A stretch of 64,000 bases of DNA from Pseudomonas sp. Q11 (lineage in GTDB: Bacteria; Pseudomonadota; Gammaproteobacteria; Pseudomonadales; Pseudomonadaceae): the NCBI RefSeq assembly GCF_024494355.1, contig NZ_JAKNQY010000032.1, positions 1-64,000 on the forward strand. The letters run 5' to 3'. The translations under genes were made by a program, and so were the position numbers. The notes beneath the pieces were generated by a model. The model was not told the DNA's origin and ran no database searches. It saw only the letters and a program-made list of their open reading frames with translations. Each line of letters starts with the position of its first letter. Position 1 is the stretch's first letter. Positions 32,608 through 41,495 of this stretch are shown in pieces.

Positions 32608-33690
32608 ATGGTTGACCCTTCCTCTGAACCGAGCCGGCCGCCGTTGGGTGCCGCCAGCCTGGCGCTGCGCTTGACGGGCATCGCTGTGATTGTCGCCGCG
32701 TTGGCCGGGACATTTGCCTACGTCAATGGAACCCTCGACCCACAACGCCTGACGCCGAATGCGCTGGTCAACGTGCTGGAAAAGAACAACGGAGTGCACC
32801 CGGGCTTTCGTCGCAATCACTCCAAAGGGGTTTGCGTTGCGGGCTATTTCCAAAGCAGCGGTGAAGCTCGCCCCTATTCCAGTGCGCAGGTCTTCATGGA
32901 GGCGCGCACGCCGGTCGTCGGGCGGTTTGCCTTGCCCAGCGGTAACCCCTACGCGCCGGACAACAGCGTGCCGATCCGCAGTCTGGCACTGCGCTTCACC
33001 CAGGCCAACGGCCAGCAGTGGCGTACCGGGATGAACAGTATGCCGGTGTTTCCGGTGGGCACGCCCGAAGCGTTCTATCAGTTGCAACAGGCCCAATCGC
33101 CGGATCCCGCCACAGGTAAACCCAATCCTGCGGCCGTCCCCGCCTTCTTTGCCGCGCACCCGGAAGCCAAACCGTTCCTGCAATGGATCAAGACTGCCAA
33201 GCCATCGGCCAGCTATGCCACCGAAACCTACAACGGCATCAATGCGTTTTACCTGGTCAATCCTGCGGGACAACGCCAGGCGGTCCGCTGGGGTGTGGTA
33301 CCGATGACTTCGGATGCTTCGGATGTGGCGCCACCCCAAGGCGCGGATTTTCTGGAACAGGATCTGGTGAAACGCCTGGCCGCTGGGCCATTGCGCTGGC
33401 AGTTGAATATCATTTTGGCCAATCCGGGCGATCCGGTGAACGACGCCAGCAAGGTCTGGCCTGAAGATCGAAAGGTGCTCAACGCCGGTACGCTGGTGCT
33501 GGAGCGCGCCCAGGCGCAGGACGACGGCGAATGCCGCGATATCAACTATGACCCGCTGATTCTGCCCAACGGCATCGAAGGTTCAGAAGACCCGCTTTTG
33601 GCGGCGCGCTCTGCCGCGTATGCCAGTTCGTACTTGCGGCGCACCAGCGAAGTCAGTCAATTGCCCGCCAACCAGGAGTCCCGCCCATGA
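32608..33690 (+). CDS. Membrane-anchored catalase-family peroxidase (SrpA type)
   Basis: This is a 360-residue small catalase-like heme protein. It has an N-terminal anchor (LTGIAVIVAALAGTFAYVNG), so the heme domain faces the periplasm. The distal His lies in FRRNHSKGVCVAG (catalases have RVVHAKG) and the proximal heme Tyr probably lies in AARSAAYASSYLRR. Proteins of this type are much shorter than true catalases and act mainly as peroxidases. The next gene, a cytochrome b561 overlapping by 4 bases, could supply electrons from quinol. GGAG precedes the ATG. Confidence 0.85.
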   Translation: MVDPSSEPSRPPLGAASLALRLTGIAVIVAALAGTFAYVNGTLDPQRLTPNALVNVLEKNNGVHPGFRRNHSKGVCVAGYFQSSGEARPYSSAQVFMEARTPVVGRFALPSGNPYAPDNSVPIRSLALRFTQANGQQWRTGMNSMPVFPVGTPEAFYQLQQAQSPDPATGKPNPAAVPAFFAAHPEAKPFLQWIKTAKPSASYATETYNGINAFYLVNPAGQRQAVRWGVVPMTSDASDVAPPQGADFLEQDLVKRLAAGPLRWQLNIILANPGDPVNDASKVWPEDRKVLNAGTLVLERAQAQDDGECRDINYDPLILPNGIEGSEDPLLAARSAAYASSYLRRTSEVSQLPANQESRP

Positions 33691-34223
33691 GCGCCCCTCG
33701 ACACTTCGCACCGCTGGCTCGACTGCTGCACTGGTTGATGGCATTGATGGTCATTGCCATGCTCTTTATCGGCGCGGGCATGGTGGCCTCGGTGTCCGAG
33801 CGCCATGAATGGCTGCTTCAATTGCACAAACCCTTGGGCATCGCGATTCTGCTGCTGGTGATCGTGCGCCTGCTGGTGCGCTTTACGACACGCCAGCCGC
33901 CGTTGCCTGCCGATCTACCAGGCTGGCAGGCGTTGGCAGCCAAGGCGTCCCATGCTCTGTTGTATGCCTTGATGTTGATCCTGCCGTTGTTGGGTTGGGG
34001 CATGATTTCAGCGGCGGGGGACCCGGTGATGCTCAGCAGCTCCCTGCAATTGCCTTCCATCGTACCGGCGGATGCCCAGACCTTCGCACTGTTGCGTAAG
34101 GCCCATGGCTACCTGGCTTATCTATTGTTCCTGACCGTGCTGGTGCATCTGGCGGCGGCGCTGTTTCATGGTTGGGTGCGTCGGGATGAGGTGTTGGACA
34201 GTATGCTGCGCGGCAAAGGCTGA
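33687..34223 (+). CDS. Cytochrome b561, partner of the catalase-like protein
   Basis: This 178-residue four-helix b-type cytochrome has heme His candidates in LARLLHWLMAL, LLQLHKPLGIAI, SHALLYALMLI and KAHGYLAYLLFLTVLVHLAA. Its ATG overlaps the stop of the peroxidase gene. The role proposed is electron transfer from the quinol pool to the periplasmic peroxidase. Confidence 0.88.
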   Translation: MSAPRHFAPLARLLHWLMALMVIAMLFIGAGMVASVSERHEWLLQLHKPLGIAILLLVIVRLLVRFTTRQPPLPADLPGWQALAAKASHALLYALMLILPLLGWGMISAAGDPVMLSSSLQLPSIVPADAQTFALLRKAHGYLAYLLFLTVLVHLAAALFHGWVRRDEVLDSMLRGKG

Positions 34224-34226
34224 TGA

Positions 34227-34253
34227 TTGTGGGAGCAAGCTTTGCTCCCACAT
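34227..34253. repeat. REP-like hairpin
   Basis: TTGTGGGAGCAAGC TTTGCTCCCACA forms a compact hairpin right after the cytochrome b561 stop. It may also act as the operon end between convergent genes. Confidence 0.7.
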
Positions 34254-34304
34254 TGCTGCCACCCAGGGTGTCCACCGTGGACAGGGGTTGATCAGGTCGT
34301 TGGG

Positions 34305-35456
34305 TTAACGCAATTCGTCAACCATGGTCTCAATGGTGCTCAACACATCCTTGCCCAGTTGCATCGAACGCTTGCCGGACCAGCCGGTGCGAGGGTCCGG
34401 GTGGTCGTCGTGGTCCTTGAACGGCATCTCCAGGGTCAGGGACAGGCAGTCGTATTTCTGGCCGACCGCGTTACAGGCCAGGGTCATGTTGGCCTGGCCC
34501 GGTTCGTCGCGGGTGTAGCCGTAAGTGGTCTGAAAGTCTTTGGTCTGGTGCTTGAGATCGCTGCGAAAGCGCTCTTCGAGTTCGGCAATGCGTGGCGTGT
34601 AGCCTGGGTTGCCTTCGCAACCGGCGGTGAATACGTGAGGGATTTCCTCGTCACCATGAACGTCCAGGAAAAAGTCTACGCCGTACTTTTCCATTTGCTG
34701 CTGCACGAAAAATACCTCAGGACTGATCTCCGGACTGGCGTTCTGCCACGCGCGGTTGAGATCCTGACCCATGGCGTTGGTACGCAGATGGCCGTGGAAA
34801 GCACCGTCCGGGTTCATGTTAGGCACCAGATACAGATCGGCCTTGGCAAGCAGTCGGTTCAGTGGCGTGTCGTCCAGTTGCTGCAGGCGTTCGATCACGC
34901 CTTCCATGAACCACTCGGCCATGTGCTCGCCGGGATGTTGCTGGGCGATGATCCAGACCTTGCGTCGACCTTCGGCACCGCTGCCCTTGCGCAGTAGTTG
35001 AATGTCGCGGCCTTCCACGCTTTTGCCGACGGCCAGCAGTTCGGTTCCGGCCTTGTGCAGCGCCTGCTCGATCAACCAGTCGTGGCGACCACGGCTGTAG
35101 GGTTCGAAATAGGCAAACCAGGCGTGGGGCTGTTCGGCTTCCAGGTGAAAGCGCAGGGCGTCGCCTTCGAATTGTGTGGGAATACGGAACCAGTTGACGT
35201 GATCATAAGAGGCGACGGTCTGGTAACCCGTCCATGCCCTGTTATAGGACGATTGACTGACATTGAGCAGGCGAAAAGAATATTCCTGGCCGACGTGCAA
35301 GCCGCTGGCCTTGAAGTGAAACCACTGGAAGTGGGCGCTACGGGTGTCAGGTCTGATCTTCAGCAGTGATTGCAAAGGGTTGCTGATGTCGACGATCTCG
35401 ATGTTGCCGCTGTCGAAATTGGCGCTGATATCAAAGGAAGATTTAGCCACGGTCAC
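34305..35456 (-). CDS. M14-family zinc carboxypeptidase (cytosolic CCP/Nna1-like)
   Basis: This 383-residue protein combines the N-terminal beta domain typical of cytosolic carboxypeptidases (FQWFHFKASGL, YNRAWTGYQTVASYDHVNWFRIP) with an M14 catalytic domain. Zinc ligands HPGEH (HxxE) and the His in FLDVHGDEE are present, and the general base Glu is in SLTLEMPFK. No signal peptide is seen. Homologues are close to tubulin-deglutamylase-like enzymes. The bacterial substrate is unknown to me. Confidence 0.88.
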   Translation of the reverse strand: MTVAKSSFDISANFDSGNIEIVDISNPLQSLLKIRPDTRSAHFQWFHFKASGLHVGQEYSFRLLNVSQSSYNRAWTGYQTVASYDHVNWFRIPTQFEGDALRFHLEAEQPHAWFAYFEPYSRGRHDWLIEQALHKAGTELLAVGKSVEGRDIQLLRKGSGAEGRRKVWIIAQQHPGEHMAEWFMEGVIERLQQLDDTPLNRLLAKADLYLVPNMNPDGAFHGHLRTNAMGQDLNRAWQNASPEISPEVFFVQQQMEKYGVDFFLDVHGDEEIPHVFTAGCEGNPGYTPRIAELEERFRSDLKHQTKDFQTTYGYTRDEPGQANMTLACNAVGQKYDCLSLTLEMPFKDHDDHPDPRTGWSGKRSMQLGKDVLSTIETMVDELR

Positions 35457-35728
35457 GATTCCTGTGATGGATTTTATGACCGTTACTTTACACGCAAGGA
35501 GGAGGGTGTCGGGACGATTTGCGTGACAGAAAAGAGGGGGCGTCCTCCCTGGACGCTAGGGGAGCTTAGTGAGTCCGCGATTGATTCTCAAGTGCTACCT
35601 GTCGATAGTTTTCGTTGGTATGGCCTGGAGCGCTTGTAAAGGGATATTCATTTGCTATCATCGCCGCCATCGAATGAGCGACACGCAAAAGACTTCATTA
35701 GCCTGAAGCCATAAGCCGAAAAATCGGC

Positions 35729-35842
35729 AAAAAAAAGACCCGGCAAAAAGCCGGGTCAAAAACCGTGATTAGCCTGATGAGGAGATATTCCAGAAGTCCG
35801 ACCTAAGGTCTTCTGGCCTATCGACTGATCTCGCGACCAGCT
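35729..35842 (-). ncRNA. prrF: PrrF-type iron-responsive small RNA
   Basis: Read on the minus strand, the roughly 114-base sequence matches the known layout of Pseudomonas PrrF RNAs. A 5' segment AGCTGGTCGCGAGATCAG leads to a hairpin CCAGAAG/CTTCTGG (35816-35810 with 35796-35790), the conserved unpaired stretch containing ATATCTCCTCATCAGGC, and a terminator GACCCGGC-T5-GCCGGGTC followed by U8 (35757-35729). PrrF RNAs are made under iron starvation and block translation of iron-using proteins such as SodB with Hfq. The promoter and Fur box lie directly upstream. Only one copy is here. P. aeruginosa has two in tandem, other species have them apart. Confidence 0.92.
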
Positions 35843-35844
35843 GA

Positions 35845-35876
35845 TGCAATAATAATCATTATCATTTGCAAGTCAA
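35845..35876 (-). promoter_or_regulatory. Fur box overlapping the prrF promoter
   Basis: The run AATAATAATCATTATCATT (about 35848-35866) matches the Fur consensus GATAATGATAATCATTATC in most positions, including the core ATAATCATTATC. It covers the minus-strand -10 TATTAT (35854-35849) and abuts -35 TTGACT (35876-35871), 16 bases apart. Iron-loaded Fur would block transcription. Confidence 0.9.
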
Positions 35877-35948
35877 ATGTTTTTATCTCGTCTATTGGAA
35901 AATATTTTCCCGGTCCCGCATTCGCGGCGCCTTTCCCAAGTGTTACGC

Positions 35949-36290
35949 CTAGCGAGTAGGGTAGCCGTCCAGTGACCGGTCAAGCATGACTTTGACCAGA
36001 TCAATCATATGCACCACTGAAAAAGCCAGGTCGCGGCTTGACCCTTGTAATCGGTTGGCGGATTCCTGGGCGGTGGCTGCTGCACAGCGCAGCAGGTCGC
36101 AAGCATGAACCAACGCTTCTTCCCCGCTGATGTTACGGTTTACGTCGAAGAAACGGTGGTCTGAAGGCGCATCTGAAACACCCGGTTTCAAGTAATAGTC
36201 CAGAGCGCGTTGGGCTGCCGGGCAGTCCTGCAGCGAGGTGAACGTACTGTCGAAAGGGTGGGTGGTCTCATCGGTGTTGAGTTTGTCCAT
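35949..36290 (-). CDS. DUF6124 (formerly DUF3077) family protein
   Basis: The 113-residue cytoplasmic protein is of a family common in Pseudomonas with no known function. I recognise it from the C-terminal pattern (EEALVHACDLLRCAAATAQE, then AFSVVHMIDLVKVMLDRSL), which should be two helices. It is divergent from the CI-like repressor gene with a 130-base control region, so it may be a target of that repressor. Confidence 0.7.
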   Translation of the reverse strand: MDKLNTDETTHPFDSTFTSLQDCPAAQRALDYYLKPGVSDAPSDHRFFDVNRNISGEEALVHACDLLRCAAATAQESANRLQGSSRDLAFSVVHMIDLVKVMLDRSLDGYPTR

Positions 36291-36343
36291 GGGGGTCTAG
36301 ATTCTCCGTGTGTGGGCTGAAATCCTGAATCCAGAATAGTACC

Positions 36344-36362
36344 TATCGTAATTGTGACGATA
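36344..36362. promoter_or_regulatory. Operator-like inverted repeat in the repressor control region
   Basis: TATCGT-N7-ACGATA (36344-36349 and 36357-36362) resembles a CI/PrtR operator. It lies 59 bases before the repressor ATG and 54 bases before the divergent DUF6124 gene. Confidence 0.5.
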
Positions 36363-36420
36363 ATTTAAATACTACATTTTGTGTTTTGATGGTCGGAGCC
36401 AGCCAAGTATCGTGCCGCAC

Positions 36421-37068
36421 ATGGATAAATGGATAGAGTTGGTCAAGGCCAAGATGAAGGAGCTGCGCATCACGCAAGTGGTGCTCGCAGAACGTTTGGG
36501 AATGTCCCAGGGCGGCGTCGGCCATTGGCTGACCAAGCGCCGGCAACCCAGTGTCGACGACATGAACCGGGTCCTGCGGGAGCTGGGGCTGGAGTTTCTT
36601 GAGGTGGCGATGGTAATCCGCGAGCCGGACACCTCCACCGAGGAAGGCATGGCCCTGGCGCAGAAGTACAATCCGTACTTCCGCTACCCGGTAAGTGATT
36701 GGAGCGAGGTAGGCGAGATCCGCGAAGGCGATCTGGCGACCTACAGCCAGGCGCGCTATGAGCTGACGGACTATCACGCTCAGGGGGACGCATTCTGGCT
36801 GGTGGTGATGGGGGATGCGATGACGTCACCCAGCGGGTTGAGCATTCCCGAGGGAATGTCGATCCTGGTCGACCCGGCCATTGAAGCGGTGCCTGGCAAA
36901 CTGGTGGTTGCCCAACTGCCTGACAGCAGTGACGCCACCTTTCGCAAGTTGATTGAAGAGAGCGGGCAGCGTTACCTGGTCCCGCTCAATCCCACGTACC
37001 CGAAAACCCTGTACACCGCGCAATGCCGCATCATCGGTGTGGTCGTGCAGGCCACCATCAGGTTCTGA
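36421..37068 (+). CDS. CI/PrtR-like repressor with S24 domain lacking the catalytic Ser
   Basis: The 215-residue protein has an N-terminal Cro/CI helix-turn-helix (ITQVVLAERLGMSQGGVGHW) and a C-terminal S24 peptidase-like domain. In LexA, lambda CI and PrtR the nucleophile Ser sits in the G-x-S-M motif. Here the motif reads GDAMTSP, with Ala133 (codon GCG at 36817-36819). The general base Lys is kept (TFRKLI, Lys176), and I find no Ala-Gly cleavage site in the linker. It should therefore not self-cleave after DNA damage. I chose ATG 36421 (MDKWIELVKAKM). It stands alone, without pyocin or prophage genes nearby. Confidence 0.88.
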   Translation: MDKWIELVKAKMKELRITQVVLAERLGMSQGGVGHWLTKRRQPSVDDMNRVLRELGLEFLEVAMVIREPDTSTEEGMALAQKYNPYFRYPVSDWSEVGEIREGDLATYSQARYELTDYHAQGDAFWLVVMGDAMTSPSGLSIPEGMSILVDPAIEAVPGKLVVAQLPDSSDATFRKLIEESGQRYLVPLNPTYPKTLYTAQCRIIGVVVQATIRF

Positions 37069-37098
37069 CTGGATCGGCCCGGGGGAGCGGGCCGATAC

Positions 37099-39048
37099 CT
37101 ATTCTTCGAACTCCACCAACGCGCAGCCCTCGCTGACCATTTCGCCTTCCTGGCAATACAGAGCCTTGATCACGCCGGCCTGAGGTGCACGAATGCTGTG
37201 CTCCATTTTCATCGCCTCCAGTACCACCAGTTGTGCTCCGGCTTCCACCGTCTGGCCGATACTCACCAGTACCCGAACGATACTGCCGTTCATGGGGGCA
37301 GTCAGGCCGCCTTGATGGCTGTGGCTGGCTTCGGCGGCCGCCAGCGGGTCATATATGTCGACTCGGTGCAGGTCACCTTCCCATTGCAGATAAAGGCTGT
37401 CGCCCTGGCGAATGGCGCGATGCCTGCGCCGCAGGCCGTTGCGCTCGATCACCAGTTGCTCATCCTTGAGCTCCGTAGGACCGGCCGTGACCTCCAGGGT
37501 CAACGCTCGATCCTGGCCCTCACAGCTAAGGTGCACAGTAGTCTGTCTTGGCAGCCCCAGACGCAGACCGGCGGTGTGGGCCCAGGGTGAGTTGGCATCG
37601 TCGGGTCGTACATGCGGCGTCAGACTCAAAGCGAAGCCATGCGCCGCCGCGAGCCAGAAGTCGTCATCCAATTCGCCAGTCACTGGCAATAGTTGCGCCT
37701 GGTAACGTGGGATAAATCCGGTATCCAGCTCCGCCGCCGCGAAGGCGGGGTGGGCCACGATACGTCGTAGAAAGCTGATGTTGGTTTTCAGTCCGCCGAT
37801 GGCAAACTCGTCGAGCATGCTCAAAAGTCGCAACCGCGCTTGTTCACGATCCTCGCCCCAGGCAATCAGCTTGCCGAGCATCGGGTCGTAGAACGGTGAA
37901 ATTTCGTCGCCTTCGTGCACGCCGCTGTCGACCCGACGACCCGGTGCCGCACTCGACTCGCGATACAACGCCAGGCGCCCGGTAGCCGGCAGGAAGTCGT
38001 TGGCCGGGTCTTCGGCATACAGGCGCACTTCGATAGCGTGGCCGAGCAGTGGCACTTGCTCCTGCGTCATGGGCAGCCGCTCGCCACGTGCCACGCGAAT
38101 CTGCCATGCCACCAGATCGAGACCGGTAATGGCTTCAGTGACCGGGTGTTCGACTTGCAGGCGCGTGTTCATCTCCATGAAGAAGAACTCCCCGCGTGCA
38201 TCCAGCAAAAACTCCACGGTACCGGCACCGACATAACCGATGGCTTGAGCCGAGCGCACGGCGGCTTCGCCCATGGCACGACGCAGTTGCGGGGTCAGGC
38301 CGGGGGCGGGGGCTTCTTCCACCACCTTCTGATGCCGACGCTGGATCGAGCAATCACGCTCATTGAGGTACAGGCAGTTGCCGTGTTGATCGGCAAAAAT
38401 CTGGATTTCCACGTGCCGTGGCTTGAGCAGGTACTTTTCCACCAGCATCCGCGAGTCGCCGAACGACGATTGCGCTTCACGTTGCGCCGAAGCCAGTGCT
38501 TCGGCCAGTTGGCTGACGGCCTCGACCACTTTCATGCCTTTGCCGCCGCCACCGGCAGTGGCCTTGAGCAGTACCGGATAGCCGATGCGTTCGCAGGCGT
38601 CGCGGAAGGTGTCCAGGTCCTGGGCTTCGCCGTGATAACCGGGCACCAGTGGCACGCCAGCGGTTTCCATCAGGGCTTTGGCGGCGGACTTGCTGCCCAT
38701 GGCATCGATGGCCGAGGCGGGCGGGCCGAGGAAGATCAAACCGGCGTTTTCAATGGCCCGGGCGAACCCGGCATTCTCTGAAAGAAAACCATAACCGGGA
38801 TGGATAGCCTGGGCGCCGCTGGCTTGGGCGGCGGCGATCAGTTTGTCGATTTGCAAATAGCTGTCAGCGGCCTTGCTACCGCCCAGGTCAACGCGGATGT
38901 CGGCTTCACGGCTGTGGCGGGCATTGCGGTCGGTGGCGCTGTGCACGGCAACCGTGGTCAGGCCCATGGCCTTGGCGGTGCGCATCACGCGGCAAGCGAT
39001 TTCACCACGGTTGGCCACCAGCAACGTGGTGAGGATGGGGGCGCTCAT
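37099..39048 (-). CDS. liuD: Methylcrotonyl-CoA carboxylase, biotin carboxylase/BCCP subunit
   Basis: This 649-residue alpha subunit carboxylates biotin and carries it to LiuB in leucine/isovalerate degradation. It contains the biotin-carboxylase domain (TTLLVANRGEIACRVMRTAK; ATP-grasp loop TAGGGGKGM; EMNTRLQVEHPVTEAITGLDLV) and a C-terminal biotinyl domain with the biotin Lys in LEAMKMEHSIRAP. ATG 39048 overlaps the liuC stop by 4 bases, which decides the start. It is last in the liuA-B-C-D operon. Confidence 0.93.
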   Translation of the reverse strand: MSAPILTTLLVANRGEIACRVMRTAKAMGLTTVAVHSATDRNARHSREADIRVDLGGSKAADSYLQIDKLIAAAQASGAQAIHPGYGFLSENAGFARAIENAGLIFLGPPASAIDAMGSKSAAKALMETAGVPLVPGYHGEAQDLDTFRDACERIGYPVLLKATAGGGGKGMKVVEAVSQLAEALASAQREAQSSFGDSRMLVEKYLLKPRHVEIQIFADQHGNCLYLNERDCSIQRRHQKVVEEAPAPGLTPQLRRAMGEAAVRSAQAIGYVGAGTVEFLLDARGEFFFMEMNTRLQVEHPVTEAITGLDLVAWQIRVARGERLPMTQEQVPLLGHAIEVRLYAEDPANDFLPATGRLALYRESSAAPGRRVDSGVHEGDEISPFYDPMLGKLIAWGEDREQARLRLLSMLDEFAIGGLKTNISFLRRIVAHPAFAAAELDTGFIPRYQAQLLPVTGELDDDFWLAAAHGFALSLTPHVRPDDANSPWAHTAGLRLGLPRQTTVHLSCEGQDRALTLEVTAGPTELKDEQLVIERNGLRRRHRAIRQGDSLYLQWEGDLHRVDIYDPLAAAEASHSHQGGLTAPMNGSIVRVLVSIGQTVEAGAQLVVLEAMKMEHSIRAPQAGVIKALYCQEGEMVSEGCALVEFEE

Positions 39049-39863
39049 CAACGCGGCTCCTTGTTGTTCGACTCGGCTTGCCAGTTGGGCGAGCGCTTTT
39101 GCAGGAATGCTCGTAAGCCTTCCTGGCCTTGCGGACTGACGCGGATGCGGGCGATGGCGTTTTCGGTGTAGCGCCGCAATGCCGGTGTGAGGGCGCCGTT
39201 GCCGACTTCGCGCAACAGTTCCTTGCTGGCACGCATGGCCGCCGGACTGTTGAGCAGCAGGTTGTCGACCCATTGTTCGACCTGCTGGTCCAGTGTTTCG
39301 GCTGGGTAACTTTCCGACAGCAAACCGATTTCCTTCGCCCGCTGCCCGCCGAAGCGCTCAGCGGTCAGGGCATAACGCCTGGCCGCTCGTTCGCCGATGG
39401 CTTGCACCACGAACGGGCTGATCACTGCTGGCGCCAGGCCAATGCGCACTTCCGACAGACAGAACTGCGCCTGATCGGCGCCAATGGCCATGTCGCAGGC
39501 GCTGATCAACCCCAGCGCGCCGCCAAACGCCGCGCCCTGGACCACCGCCACAGTAGGAATTTTCAACTTGGCGAGGTTGTACATCAGCTCTGCCAGTTCC
39601 CGGGCGTCGTCGAGGTTGGTGTGGTAATCGAGTTCGGCCGACTGCTGCATCCAGGACAGGTCGGCGCCAGCGCTGAAGTGTTTGCCGCGACCGCGGATCA
39701 GCAAAAAACGCAGGTTCGGATCACTGCTGATGTGGTCCAGGGCAAGGATCAGCTCGCGGATCATTTCGGCGTTGAACGCGTTGTTTTTCTGCTCTCGGCT
39801 GAGCCACAAGGTCGCAAAGCCGCGGGGGTCGCCGAGCAGTTCGAGGGTATTGAAGTTATCCAT
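39048..39863 (-). CDS. liuC: Methylglutaconyl-CoA hydratase (enoyl-CoA hydratase family)
   Basis: This crotonase-fold enzyme of 271 residues would hydrate 3-methylglutaconyl-CoA to HMG-CoA. The oxyanion-hole motifs are visible (HFSAGADLSWM and GAAFGGALGLISACDMAIG). I chose the second ATG (39863), which has GGGGA at a proper 6-7 bases, while the first ATG touches it. It lies between liuB and liuD in an operon with short or overlapping junctions. Confidence 0.9.
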   Translation of the reverse strand: MDNFNTLELLGDPRGFATLWLSREQKNNAFNAEMIRELILALDHISSDPNLRFLLIRGRGKHFSAGADLSWMQQSAELDYHTNLDDARELAELMYNLAKLKIPTVAVVQGAAFGGALGLISACDMAIGADQAQFCLSEVRIGLAPAVISPFVVQAIGERAARRYALTAERFGGQRAKEIGLLSESYPAETLDQQVEQWVDNLLLNSPAAMRASKELLREVGNGALTPALRRYTENAIARIRVSPQGQEGLRAFLQKRSPNWQAESNNKEPR

Positions 39864-39876
39864 GTGCATTCCCCGT

Positions 39877-41481
39877 TTACATCCGGAACACGCCGAAGCG
39901 GCTCGGTTCGATGGGCGCGTTCAACGACGCGGACAAGGCCAGGCCCAGTACATCGCGGGTCTGGGCCGGGTCGATGACCCCGTCGTCCCACAGCCTCGCG
40001 CTGGAATAGTAGGGGTGACCCTGCTCTTCGTACTGATCGAGAATCGGTTGTTTGATTTCAGCTTCCTGGGCGGCGCTGAACGAATGGCCGCTGCGTTCGG
40101 CCTGTTCGCGCTTGACCTGCACCAGTACGCCGGCGGCCTGTTCGGCACCCATCACGCCAATCCGCGCATTCGGCCACATCCACAGGAACCGTGGGTCGTA
40201 GGCACGACCGCACATGCCATAGTTACCCGCGCCGAAACTGCCGCCGATGATCACGGTGAACTTCGGCACCTTGGCGCAGGCCACCGCCGTCACCAGCTTC
40301 GCGCCGTGCTTGGCGATGCCGCCGGCTTCGTATTTCTGCCCGACCATGAAACCCGTAATGTTCTGCAGGAACAGCAGTGGGATGCCGCGTTGACAGGCCA
40401 GCTCGATAAAGTGCGCGCCTTTCTGCGCGGCTTCGGCGAAGAGGATGCCGTTGTTGGCAAGAATGGCAATCGGGTAGCCGTGCAAGTGAGCAAAACCGCA
40501 TACCAGCGTCGTTCCGAACAGTGCCTTGAACTCGTCGAACACCGAACCGTCCACCAGCCGCACAATCACTTCTCGCACGTCAAACGGTTGCTTGGCGTCG
40601 GCCGAAACTACGCCGTACAGTTCGTCGCTCGAATACAGCGGGGCAATGGGGGCTCGTTGCTGCACTTCGCCGAGCTTGCGCCAGTTGAGGTTGGCAATGC
40701 TGCGGCGGGCAATGGCCAGGGCGTGTTCATCGTTGTCGGCGTAGTGGTCGGCGACACCAGAAATCTTGCAATGCACATCGGCACCGCCCAGATCTTCGGC
40801 ACTCACCACTTCACCGGTGGCGGCTTTCACCAGCGGTGGTCCGGCGAGGAAGATCGTCGCCTGCTGGCGAACCATGATCGCTTCGTCGGCCATCGCTGGC
40901 ACGTAGGCGCCACCGGCGGTGCAGGAACCCATGACCACGGCAATCTGTGGAATGCCCATGGCGCTCATGTTCGCCTGATTGAAGAAAATCCGCCCGAAGT
41001 GCTCACGGTCCGGGAACACTTCGTCCTGGCGCGGCAGGTTGGCACCGCCTGAGTCCACCAGGTAAATACACGGCAAGCGATTCTGCTGGGCGATGGTCTG
41101 GGCCCGCAGATGTTTTTTCACCGTCAGCGGATAGTAGGAACCGCCTTTGACCGTCGCGTCATTGGCGACAATCATGCACTCGACGCCTTCCACGCGGCCG
41201 ATCCCGGCGATCACGCCAGCGGCCGGCACGTCTTCGCCATACACCTCATAAGCCGCCAGTTGGCTGATCTCGAGAAACGGCGAACCTGGATCGAGCAAGC
41301 GATTGATGCGCTCACGGGGCAGCAGTTTGCCCCGCGAGGTGTGGCGCTCCTGCGCCTTGGGGCCGCCACCTTGTTGAACCTGAGCGAGCAGGGTGTGCAA
41401 AGCGTCGACCTGTTTGAGCATCGCCTCGCGGTTGGCGATAAACTCCGCTGAGCGCGGATTGAGCTGGGTATGCAGAATCAT
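39877..41481 (-). CDS. liuB: Methylcrotonyl-CoA carboxylase, carboxyltransferase (beta) subunit
   Basis: This 534-residue carboxyltransferase moves CO2 from biotin to 3-methylcrotonyl-CoA. The crotonase-like N- and C-halves are clear: ERINRLLDPGSPFLEIS, YLVDSGGANLPRQDE, GSCTAGGAYVPAMADE and SFGAGNYGMCGRAYDPRF. It is separated from liuA upstream by about 100 bases holding a repeat and from liuC downstream by 13 bases. Confidence 0.94.
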   Translation of the reverse strand: MILHTQLNPRSAEFIANREAMLKQVDALHTLLAQVQQGGGPKAQERHTSRGKLLPRERINRLLDPGSPFLEISQLAAYEVYGEDVPAAGVIAGIGRVEGVECMIVANDATVKGGSYYPLTVKKHLRAQTIAQQNRLPCIYLVDSGGANLPRQDEVFPDREHFGRIFFNQANMSAMGIPQIAVVMGSCTAGGAYVPAMADEAIMVRQQATIFLAGPPLVKAATGEVVSAEDLGGADVHCKISGVADHYADNDEHALAIARRSIANLNWRKLGEVQQRAPIAPLYSSDELYGVVSADAKQPFDVREVIVRLVDGSVFDEFKALFGTTLVCGFAHLHGYPIAILANNGILFAEAAQKGAHFIELACQRGIPLLFLQNITGFMVGQKYEAGGIAKHGAKLVTAVACAKVPKFTVIIGGSFGAGNYGMCGRAYDPRFLWMWPNARIGVMGAEQAAGVLVQVKREQAERSGHSFSAAQEAEIKQPILDQYEEQGHPYYSSARLWDDGVIDPAQTRDVLGLALSASLNAPIEPSRFGVFRM

Positions 41482-41495
41482 AGGGCTACTCCGTA

